This document shows positions 49,401 to 61,400 of a DNA stretch of 64,000 bases, one piece after another; the stretch's first letter is position 1, and the number at the start of each line of letters is the position of its first letter. The position numbers were made by a program, and so were the translations under genes. The stretch is from Enoplolaimus lenunculus (lineage: Eukaryota > Nematoda > Enoplea > Enoplida > Thoracostomopsidae), in contig JASANG010003260.1 in assembly GCA_030248215.1 (NCBI GenBank), forward strand, positions 1 through 64,000, given 5' to 3'. The notes under the pieces were generated by a model. The model was not told the origin of the DNA and made no database searches. It saw nothing but the letters and a program-made list of their open reading frames with translations.

Positions 49401-52400
49401 TTAAATCTAAATGACCAAACTTTGTTTTGCTGTTTTCAAGCCCGTAGCCAGCTCAGCTTTCTAGGGGTGGAGGCAAAAAATTATCAGACGGGTTATACCT
49501 GGGGTTTCGTTGACTTACAAGCAATGCTGAAAATATTCTAGGGGGAAGCAACATTATACTAGCGGTGCTAAACTCCCCTGACCCCACTAGGGCAACCGGC
49601 TCGGCTGTTTTGAAATCCGTCTATTGCTATAATCGTAAAGTTTTGACTGAGGTAATTTATACTACGCTCATTTGACGTCTAACAGCTTTGGTGCACCAAG
49701 TTTTAAAATTAAGTTGAACTTTAGGCTTGAAATTTAAGACTCAAACTTAGATTTGACTTTTTCCGGCGAAACCATGTTACGAGCAACTCAGCGCAAGCTA
49801 TCTAAGCAGTGTCATATGCAGTTTACCACTGTTTAACGATTATTGCTCTCAAATGCGCAGTACAAAATACCCACAACGACCATCATACTCTTTGGAACTC
49901 GAGTGTTCAGCTCTTGTATAGTTGAGCGGTGATTGTAAAAAGCAATTTATCCAAAAGGTGCGGGTGAAATTATGGTTTATAATAAGGTCTCAAACGAATT
50001 AGAAAATATTCATGTGACAAAGGGTTGAATTGACTTTTACTAATATTTAAGGTTGCACAATGGGCGAATCTGTATCAACCGGCTTTCATATGGAATCAAT
50101 GGGACGTACTGGACAACTTTTATTGTTTTTAGATTTAGAATTTGTAATAATTGCAATTGTTGCAACAGTATGCTTTAACGGATATATTGTTGTTGTTTTG
50201 CAGTAAGTTTTTTAAACAAATATCAATGCTTAAATAATATGTTGTAGTAGCTATGACTTCAATTTAGCGACATCGCCAAAATAGCTAGTCACAGCACCAA
50301 TGGTCGTGGCGGCTAGCTACCATAGGAATGGCGTCTGATTGGTTCATTTGCTGGAAAATTACATCACGTGCCGTTCCAGCACATAGCGCCTTTGAAAATC
50401 ACGGTACAGAACTATTGGCCAATCATTGACCGCCATATCGTTCTGTTGTTCGCAAAAATGGACCAACCACGTTATCCAGTATGCATTTAGTTGATTATTC
50501 ACACCAATCCGAAGCCGTTACAGGGGTAGCTAGCCACAGTGACAATTAATAGTGCCGTGGATAACAACCATATTGGCGCTGTAGCTAAATTTGGTGCCGC
50601 GTCTACGACATATATGTAAATGAAACATTTCACCATCTCTTAGAGAGCGGTCGAAAAATCGTATGTTGCACAAATACGCAGTGAACGCAAGATCAGAAGA
50701 AACGGGCCGTGCTTATATCGGTTAAATTTCGGAAACTCTTTGTGCTTTGAAAATTAATACAAAAAGGTTGTTTTTTGGCGTATAGAAATTTTAAACTAAT
50801 GTTTATTAATACTTTATCAGTACCAGGAAAGGTTCGTTTTTGAGTTGCTTTTGTATTACCTTATATTTTACGTGTTTGACACACGAAAAATCGGTTAAAA
50901 CTTTGAGTATATATCCTACCATTATATTCAAGTCTGGTTTAGGGCTTCGAAAATTTGGTTATTGTGTAATGCAAACTAGGCCAATGTACAGAACATTGGC
51001 GCAACAGTATTATGAGCTTATTCCTAAGCCTAATCCTACGCCTACCCTAAGCGTAAGAATAAGTTTATTCCTAAGCCTAAGCCTAAGCCAAACAAAAAAT
51101 TTATCTAAAGCTTAAGCTATTCTATTCTAGTCGCACAGAAAAACGTTCTGCCCCTGATCTTTAGATTGGCCAAAAACTTTATAATCTTAAAAAAATTTCA
51201 ATTTTAAATTTTATCAGCTCAAAACCTCTGTCATATGTCGTGCTCAATCTCGGATCATTCATTATTGTAATGGCAATTGGCGAATTCTGTTTGTTCGTTA
51301 TGAAACGCTTTCATCGTAACAAAATACGCAACACATTACTGTTTGCAGTTAGTGTATATGCTGCGCATATTTTGCCAGAATTATTCGACGTATCAGGTAA
51401 TATATTAAAACTACGGAATAAAAATGTTCGAATTTGTTAAAATTGACACATTTTGTTCTTTAAATTTACTAAAATATTGTGTAAATTTAACACAATTTGA
51501 GTTTTGAATGATGTTATGTTATAATGTTTGAAACCTTGTTTTTTTTCAAATTTATTGGCAATATGCGGTTGGTTGAACTAAAGTCTGTAGCCAGACGGGG
51601 GTTCAGGATGTCTCAGTGTCCTGGAAGAATTTTGGCATCTACCAAATTGTCAACCTTGCTTTTAAGTCTTCAAAAACGTTTTCATACCCCTCCTGAAACA
51701 TTTTTAACTCCCCCTCCTAACAAAGTGAGCTGACTACAGGTCTGGATGAACTACGAAATTACGTTGCATTAATATTGAAACTCTCCATAATTGTTGCTAT
51801 TAGATAAAATGAACAAAGTGCCTGTTTTCGCATTTAATTTCGATTCGAAATATACCCCTTAAATACTTAATCTTGCATGCTGCCATAAATGTTTCAAGTT
51901 CGTTTTCAGTTTGCAAGCTCGATGCAGTATCCAAATCCAATCCTGAGAATTGTTTTAGTTAAAATTTGTAAAAGTGCCCGTTGTTTCCTCACGATTCCAC
52001 AAATTTCGTTTCGAAATATATTCGTTATACAGTCTTGGCGTGACTTTCAGGTCCGTTTGCGGTCTGTATGCTTGGTGCATTTTTCGCCAGCAATTCAATG
52101 GATATTGACGACAACATAACGACGTTTATCGAGGATGTCTTAGGTGTGTTGTACGTTGCTGCGTCGCATGTTGTCTACGCATTGGCTGGCTTAAGGATTG
52201 GAATTGATGTTGAACGAAATCCTGGACGACTGTACGAACTTGGATGGATCGCGATTGTTGCTGCGAGTTGTTTTGTAACCAGGGTTTGCGGTAGGTTTTA
52301 TCTCCATGTGTCGTATTCTGAGCTGTGTGTACTGTAGTGAACCCAATAAAAGGGGAAACTGATATTTATTTGACCTCTCGAAAGGGTACCCCCCTTGTTA

Positions 52401-55400
52401 TTTGGTTACGGACTGCTGTTTATTTTTAACAAACGCTCCACCACCTATGCTGATATATATCCGGTACTGTAATTATCCGTTGAATTAAACGTTTGTCTTG
52501 TATTAGTAGCTTGAGCGATAATACAAGGTTATACTTAGGAATGTACTTTCAAAACTTAAATATGTTTTAAAGTGTCAAACTCAACTTTATTTGGTCCTAG
52601 AGTTATTTACGCGCTACTATTAGAAATAATTGACATTTATGGACTCAAATTTGGCTTTAGGGGATCTATCCGCTTACAGACTCTTATTAGGGATACGGAC
52701 TCCTATTGATTGGGCCTCAAAATAGGCACCACCCTCTTATTCGGATCACCACAGTTGCACGCCGATAGTTAGTTATCTCAGGAACGATAATGACTGTTTT
52801 TCCAAGAGTGAGAAACTGGATACAATTGACATTTATGGACTCAAATATGGCTTTAGGGGACCGATCCGCTTACAGACTCTTATTAGGGATGCGGACTCCT
52901 ATTGATTGGGACTCAAAATGGGGCTCCTTCTTATTAGCCCGTTTTATTCAGGTCACTACAGTTGCACGCCGATAATTAGTTATCACAAGAGTCGATAATG
53001 ACTGTTTTTACAAGAGTGTGCAACTGGATACATAAAAAGATAATGTGCATTGAATAATGTAAATATCGATTCCCACAAAAGGAGTTGAGCCAAAAGGCAT
53101 CTCCCGCGGATACATTTGGTACCATTGCAAAACGTCGTTAGTTGCATACTCTTGTCTAAGATGCATCATAAACTTCTAGCAATAAGTGCTCAAGCAATCT
53201 ATTTATTCTGACCACTGCGAAAATGTTTAGTCAAATAATAATTGTCGTCAATTGAATGAGCCAATATTTATTTTAAAAGTTACAGAAGATCTATTTTAAC
53301 CGGATGATAGGTGCTCATTTTTAAAATAATATGCGTTGGACATTACGAATAGCGTTCTTTCAAAAAAGCACTGGCGAAACTAAACGTCTCGATGATATTC
53401 AAGATTGAGAAATTGAAAATTTATGTTTAAAAAATACGAAATTCGCAAATTTTATTAATGTTTGGTTTTGATTTGAAATAAATATTGTTTTTGAGCGAAC
53501 GTTGCAGGTGAGACATTTTGACAATTATGACGTGGTACGTAAATTCAAAATTGTATAAATGTGCTAATTTCAAATCTTCCACCCGCAGTAAAATTTCATG
53601 GGCGTTCATTCCTAGTCTATATATTAAAGCTGGAACACCCCACATACGTATTTTGGGCGCGTCACTTTTTGTTTACAATAATTTTTTACGTGATTGTTCT
53701 ACTAAAAGCAAATTTGCAAGGAAATTTTTGTGCTTTCGCTAACTTTTGCGCATTGCACAAAGCTGTGGCAGACTAGTATATACTATTGTTGGAATAATAA
53801 CTTGCATGCTGCATTCAAAACATTGCATGCTGCATTCAAAACATAATTTTTTGCCAAAATTTCAGGCGTGCTCTGCTGTTATGCAATCAATCTTGCGTTC
53901 GACACGCTGAGCACGGATCGAACCTGTGGCCTACTGGGTTGCTCAAACAAAGTCTATCGAAAGTCCGCAGGATGCGTTCGAACGCCACTACCGACTCGAC
54001 CATCGCGGCCGTTTATGCATGAAATGATTAAAATATTCAGTAATATTAGCGGACCGTTGTGTTTATTGATTGCACTCGGATATAAAACACAATTTGCCGA
54101 CAGTATTGATGAAACGTCAGTTGATCGAATATTTTTTTATTTATGTTGCGTTGTTATGTTCAGGTAAGTGTTGCAAATTTACTGTCAGATAGATAAACAG
54201 GCGCCGGATATCCGGAAAAATAGTTCGCATAAATCCAAAGACGCATCCAGAGGGGTGAAAGATGTATCCCCTCGCCGGCCCATGTATAGAACATTGCCGA
54301 ATCGTTTTCCGGAAGGGCTGTAACAGAGTCAGTTTAAGCTTTAGACTAAATTTGTTGCTTAGGTTTAGCATGGGCCGTAACAGTAGTAGGAGTAAATTCC
54401 TAAACCTAAGCCTAAGCCTAGCATAACGATAAGCCTATGCCTAAGCATAGGCCTGAACCTAGGCAAAAATAATCTTAGAGTGGCGCTATACTCGTCGTGC
54501 GGCGCGGTTCGTCATCGTCCGGCGCTGTGCGTCACCGTCCGTCACTACACGGTATCATACGTTAGTAATTTGCGTACGATACCGCACGGTGACCAACGGT
54601 GACGGACGGTGTCAGACGTCATCAGAAGTATAGCGCCACCCTAAAACTTAAGCATACTCTATTGCAGTTCCGCGGAAAAACCGCCCGACCTTGATGTTTA
54701 AATAGGCCGATAAGCGTATTTAACCGCTCTGCTGAGAAAATAATTGCAAGATAATATATAATTTAGCTAACGCAACTTAAACTCGTCTGCTATTGCGGCC
54801 ATGGCTAAACATCAGATATTGGGAGCCCAACAAATCCGTATTGAAAAATCACGTGAAAGAAATTACACGGGGACAAATAGTGAAGATATATCCCCTATTG
54901 CAATCTCCGGAGAAACTTGTAGTAGAGAACGGCTAACAGGATTTTGAATAACTGGGACAAAAAACTTTTACACGAAATCATCGCTTGCCGAAATGATATC
55001 TTGGCTATGTCGTTGCCAGGGGCATACCCAGGATTGCTTTCATAAAACGATCATTTCGTCTAAAAGTTTTCTCTAACGAGCGTAGTGAGCGCAAGAAAAA
55101 ACTTTTAGACGAAATAATCGTTTCCTATGAAATCCTGGCTAGCGAGAAGATTTTTTTAGACCTCCGTACGTTATTCTACAGCCTGTAAACGTACGTGAGT
55201 GTTTCTAGAATTTCGGGGGGAAATATTTCGTTCATCTCCTCTGGTAAACGCTCTTAACAGATGCCTGGTGTACGCATGTTGTTTTGCAGATATTGCATAA
55301 TTTCTTTGCAGTGTTGCAATCAAAGGTACATTCTTTCCATACCTGATGTATCATATGTGTTTTAATCGGCAAGAAATACGTGCAATGCATTTGCAAACGC

Positions 55401-58400
55401 TCAAACGTAAGCTGGATGCTGTCAGAACGGAAGAAATGTTGCTAATTTCTCAAGTAGGCTTCAAGTTTCGAAAATATTAATTATGAGCGTTTTTGAAGTC
55501 CATTGACTACGATTTCGGTTGGAATAATGAATTTGAGCACGAATAAATAACAAACAGGGTTTGATTGGCCCCAAAAATCCGCCCTGCCATTTTGATGTAA
55601 ACCAGCGGCTCACCGCTGATTGTTTAGCCAAATAATTACACAACCAAACTTTTTCCAATTTGCTGAGTGGCACAAATGCCATCCGATCTGCGGTATGAAA
55701 TTTAGGTTTAAAAGTTGTCGGCCGACGAGTTGTCGGGCGACAAATTGTTGTGATAAAACATATTCACTCTGTAGCCCAGATGTCCAAGTCCATCGATACA
55801 GCCGTATGATCCTGTTCTTTGTTAAATGCGAACAGTTCCGCAACGACGAATTCTCAGTAAAGGGGAACAAAAAATTTCTAGAGTGGTTACGGTAGTATAA
55901 AGTTCTTTCGACGAAAATTTTTTGTGGCACTTTGCCTCGCATCTCCCGGGGTTGCGTCCTGTAAACGAAACGCTTAATAGGTCATTTTTGGCGACCCAGA
56001 CAGCCAGTCCACCCCTGATTAGTAACATGTGCCTGTATTTCATTAGTTGGAACTAATTTTTTTTTGTTTTAGGATCGATTTTTGGCCGAAGCGAGATGGG
56101 ATTTGGTTCAAAAGGCGTACATTGACATGCCACGCCGGTCGACGATAATTAAATTATCAGGAAATGTTCCGTCAAAACTTGAACAGATGTTTCATCAGTT
56201 GATTAGAAAACTTCAAGGTTAGTCATGAAGAAGAGTCCAATAAGCGGAAGGGGGGGTGGTTAGGGTCAAACCACCTTTTGCAAGCATTGGCTATGGATTT
56301 TTAAGAACATTACAGTTGGTAACGCAAGAATTCATTTTCGCAATTTTTTCACACCGTAGTTCCAAAACATTGGTGACATACGCGCCTGACTGAGAGGGTA
56401 GGCAGTAAAATGAAATTACAGTTTGAAATATTTTGGACCTGTGGCTGATCCAGGAATTTCCTGACGGGTCCGCGCCAGATATGTAGTAGTGAACAAAGCT
56501 CTCGAGTGAAGCGAGTAAAGAAGCCAAACGCAATTTTAGTACTAAATTGTATTAAAATGTCAAATTCTGGTTTCGGTCTCTTTTGTGGAGCCGTTTGTAT
56601 CCGGCAGTGGTTTCGAGTAACGCTGTTTTCGAGTTAATGTAACGCTGGTTTCGGTACAAAAAGCTTTGGAAATTAATTGTTTTAAAAATTTCGAGTATAG
56701 TTCGTCATCATTAATGCTTATTTTCTTATAATTGAACATAATATGCTGTATCTTCTATTCAAATTACTATTTATATTGAGTTTAATCCAGATAAGTCTTA
56801 GCTTAAGTCCATTTTCTTGTTTTCCAGCTCATACTCGGGTTAAAATCCTTTTGTCAAGAATACAGACAAGCAAGTCACACTCGGCCGAAGTGCTTTCGGT
56901 AGCTATCAGTGTCTATTTGTTCCAGGGTCGAACGATTTCTACGAGAGTGGAGTCCGGCGAAAACTGCGGGTCGGAATGTTGCGTGCTCAAATGTCTTCTT
57001 ATCAACGGCATCACGCCGACGGAAAAATATCAACTTGGGCCATGAAGCTGCTTATGTCATCGACAAGTGACGCCTTGAACGCAAGGTTGACCCTTGTGTC
57101 GACTCAAGATGTCAAGTAAGGGTGACGGTATGCTTATTGATTGTTGTAATGCGTTCGTCACCATCTTTCTTGCTCAAGCCAGATATGCCACAGTATTAAG
57201 AAAAGTTTTCACTACCTTCCCTTATCGGTAACATAGGTCTCAGTTTGATTGTTGGGAGCCGTTGCATTCACTTTGAAATCAAACCCTGGCTTACTTACTG
57301 CGGCATTTAACAACACCAGCAAGCGATTTTTACTAGCAAGCCATCATAGCAAGAAAACAATACCCTCGATAGACGAAGCGGGCCCGTAGCCAAGGGGGGG
57401 CAGGGTTGGCTCAGCCCCCCTGGAAAAATTTTGGCCTACCTAGAAAATTTCCAACCTTGCTTGCAAGTCATTGAAAACCGTTGAATGCCCGTCCTGAAAA
57501 AGTTTTAGCCCCTCTAACCTAGCAAGGTGAGCTGGCTACGAGCCTGAGATGAAGGCTAAATAACACCTAACAAAATGCTTATTATTCCACCAGGTTTCTT
57601 TAAATTTGAAAATTCATTTAAATGCCAGTTTTGTATCGAAAATTGAATTTTGTTATTTATATATTTCAGACAACACATACGGATGACATCAGCTTGGCAG
57701 TTGTCTCGTCGATTTCTACGGTCGCTCGAACGAAGACTTAAAATCGATTCGTCAGAATTAACGTCAGTTCACGCTTGGAAAAATTTTATTTTTGAATAAA
57801 TTTAAACTGTGAACTCCTGTATGTTTCATTGCCACACACTCGTTGGTGCTTTTCTATTTTGAAGCGACATTGCTTTAGTGTATATTTATCTAAATATATT
57901 TTCTCACGCCACGCGTTGTTGTGTGTAACTGTGTAGTGACTGTTTTTGTACGATTGACATAGTTATATTTCAAGTATTTGTGCGCCCCCCTAACAGAAAT
58001 ACTGGCTACGCCCATATCCCAGTTCAAATAAATGATTGAGGGTTCGGATTCTGTTTACTAAGAACATAAAGACATACCAGCTCAGTCTTTTCTAACCATA
58101 ACACGCCATGAATTGTATTACAAAGTTAAACACCTTAAAATTCAAAATTTCGGAAGCTGTTTACTTTACTCGCAAAACTTCAACCCTGCACATTACTGAA
58201 AACTTTAAATTGAAATCCAAAATATTGAATTTAAATTTGAGTTAAATTTTCCAATTTTTTTCAGACATCCAGCTCCGCCTGACGCTCCAAAACATTTGGT
58301 CAGCGTACGACGTGCATGCTACTACGTTGACAAATCAATTCTGTACGAGCTTATTGTATACGCAGTGTTACTAATTCATATGATAATAACGTTCGTTGAA

Positions 58401-61400
58401 ATGCCTTACTTACTCAAACATGAACCACATCCGTCGTCGAAAACTTTTCTCACAATGAATAAAACGTTTTATTCGTAAGTTAATATTTTTTCATATTAAT
58501 ATTTTTTGCTAATTTAAAGTACTTAAATTTGTTTTTTATTTTTAAATTAAATCACTTAAATTTCTGTTATAGGATGGCGCTATACTTGTCGTGAGGCGTC
58601 GTCCGTCACCGTCCGTCACCATACGGTATCATACGTGAGTAATTCAGGTACGAAACCGCACGGTGGAGTACGGTTATGGACGGCGCCGGACGGTGACGGA
58701 CGGGCAAAACGTCATTAAAATTATAGAGCCACCGTTATTCTTAAGTTAAAATTGCTGTTTTTTCCTTTTGATAATGAAATTTTTTTGTACTTTTAAATTC
58801 CCACAAATAAACATTTGTATTCGTAAGTTAAAAGTTCGTAATTTTTTTTATTTATATGCCAAGTTAAATGTTTACTTTAGATTTGTGATTAATTAAATGA
58901 AAACCTTCGATTTTCTATTTTTAAGCTAAAATTGTCTATTCTGTTTATCTGTAATTTAAAGTAGTAAAAATTGTTATATTTGCAAGTTTTATACGCAAAC
59001 GCAAATAGATTTTCTTCTACGTAGCTTCACGCCCTGAAATTTTTTATTCAGATTCGGGTTAAGCATATATTTGCGGATACGCTTAGGCAAGTGCTCATGT
59101 CAAAATTTTATGATCCACACCCAGTGTCGGCGGAAGCGCCCCCCAAACCCCATATTGTGGGCCCAAGATCCTTCTTTTTTGACCCATCTTTGGCAAACTG
59201 ACAATTTTTTCCTGGTCCGCGAAGTTATATAACTGTGAACCATTTCAGTGACGCTCCCTGGGACCTGTTTGGATGGGCAACTATCTGAACGCCAGCCCTG
59301 TCTACACTTGTCACACTTCGCTTGTTAGAAGATTATAATGAATACACCCAAGTCAATAGGTTTAGGTTTTTGAACTGCAGACAACGTGGTACTACGAGTG
59401 CCGTTTAAATCGGCCATTTTAGCGACATCTGTCGATATTTTAGATTTTATATCTTCGAATTTGGTCTCAAAGTGTTCGCGTTGGGCCGTGAAACGTTTTA
59501 TACGAAATGGAACTTGCTGGATTGCTTTTTTGCGCTCGTATCCGTTGTGGATTTGTTTCTTGAACTGTATTTACTCAAAATTCTTCGTAAACATCAAACA
59601 ATTATACGCAATATTGAACTGGTGTTTTTGATAATTCGGTATGTTTCGTGCAATTTTAATTGATATTTTTGCAATTTTGCACACCGTATACACAAGTAGT
59701 ATTGCCTGTAATGGGGTAGCCAGAGGGGCGGTTGCCAAAGGCCGTGGGGGTTGGTTTGCTTTTTTGGTAAGATTTATTTCGGTTAATAAATGTCTACGAA
59801 AAACCGATTGATTTATATTTAACAATTTTCTACTGACACTGCTTAAATTCAAAATCACGGCTCCGTCCTTGGTTGAATAGCAGTTGAATATGTATTGAAC
59901 AAGTAATCATTTAAGTTTTCCGCGAATTTGAGTCAAAATTTAAATTTGTTTTTGATAAAATTTAATTTATTTGAATTTGTTAACATTTTCAAGCAACGTT
60001 TCACCATTTATTTGCTTGACCGAGATTCAGGGGCCGAACCCTAAATTATGTGATATTAAATCGAGGATTTTAAAAACTTTTTTGCATTGATAACACAATG
60101 GCTACGCTTCTGATTGGCGTTTCACTAAAATGCTTCAACAAATCAGCGTCTCAGTCCGTCGAATATCACCTACGTATAAATTGTCGAATAAATAGTCCTA
60201 TTACTTTGGGAGCTCTTGTACACAGCGTAGGAAGTGGGTGGGGATTTTTTACCCGGCCCGCGCTTTACCCACGTAAAGAAAAAATGTTTTACTCGCGAGT
60301 ATACCCGAGCAAATATTTTAAAGATCGCTGGTGATTCGCGCTTTAATGAAGTTTTGCGATATAGCTACAATGAATTTTACAAATGAAATTTTACTAGAAA
60401 CAACAAAATTTCAAACCCAGCTAAATTAGACACGGACTGCATCTGACCAGAAATAAAACAGACAATAGCGTAGGTTTTCTACCTTAAAACTTAAAAGTTT
60501 GCCGCGGGTAAAAACTGGGAATTTTTTACACGCATGATAAAAATCTTCCCACTCTGGTTGTATATTTCTTCATATACGCTCAGGCTTAGGAAAAGACTTA
60601 GCTAAGCTTGAGTCTTTGCATGAGCAGAAACCTAAATGCTAATCATAAACGGGGGGGGCAGAGTACAACATGCAATATGAGCAATAAATATTACAGGCTA
60701 TGCAAATTAATTCGTTTTATCAAAGTTCTTATTCCGGCCCTTATACGACTGTGTGAAGTGGAAATGCATCGTGCGTTATCTCGAGCTTACGAAGTCCTTC
60801 GGGCGCTGGTTTGCGCAGAAGCAGAAGCAATACGTGCGTTGCCCTATTTAGTCGCATCAGAGCTTGAAGATTATGATCAATTTGGCGGTTTTGACGATTG
60901 CGAATTTGAAGAATATACAGAAAATCAACACAATTCGCCGAAATCAAACAAAGCCGCCGACGGAAAAGCCAATTTAAGCCGCGAAGCTGGCTTCATTGAT
61001 GATTGTAACCAATTCGAGTACAATGAATGCGGTGATTGTGTAAGCGACCAATCAAATTGTACAATGCATGCACTTAACCAATCAAATTACAGGATAAACG
61101 AACGCAGCCAATCAAGTTCAGGAACGAATGACTATGAAGCTTTGGACGACCAATCAAATTCCACAATGAATAAGCATAGCCAATCAGATTGCACAGTGAA
61201 TGCACGCAGCAGTTCAAGTAACAAAATCAATGAATGCAAAACCGACCAATCAAAATTCAAAAATCAGTCGAGTCAAGTTCGACAAAGTAGCAAGCCGTCG
61301 AACGCTACCGAAATGACAGACGCAAGTGGATGCGATAGTAACATTTCGATAATCGCTGACAAACAGACCAAGATAGATCATGCGGATGACAAATGGAATC

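Larger units (their letters stand above)
27350..52970. repeat. Right arm of giant inverted repeat
   Basis: Reverse complement of the left arm. It carries exons 1-5 of the SLC9C-like gene on the + strand. It differs from the left arm by an element insertion at 37367-37585, a replaced segment at about 29372-29570, fewer minisatellite units at 36800-36960, a shorter G run at 41150-41178, and a different filling of the intron-1 repeat cluster (46483-47790). Its match runs to 52970, where the left arm leaves the window. Confidence 0.95.

Noticed and set aside
1-52970. Simple fold-back sequencing chimera as sole explanation
   Set aside because: An element with perfect TIRs, replaced segments and different LINE lesions differ between arms; an assembly join of two haplotypes remains possible.
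53905-54012. Functional tRNA gene
   Set aside because: No acceptor stem pairing found and A-box to B-box distance too long; kept only as tRNA-like.
56743-57045. 100-codon + frame
   Set aside because: A different frame of the same bases joins exons 8 and 10 in phase and matches the family linker.
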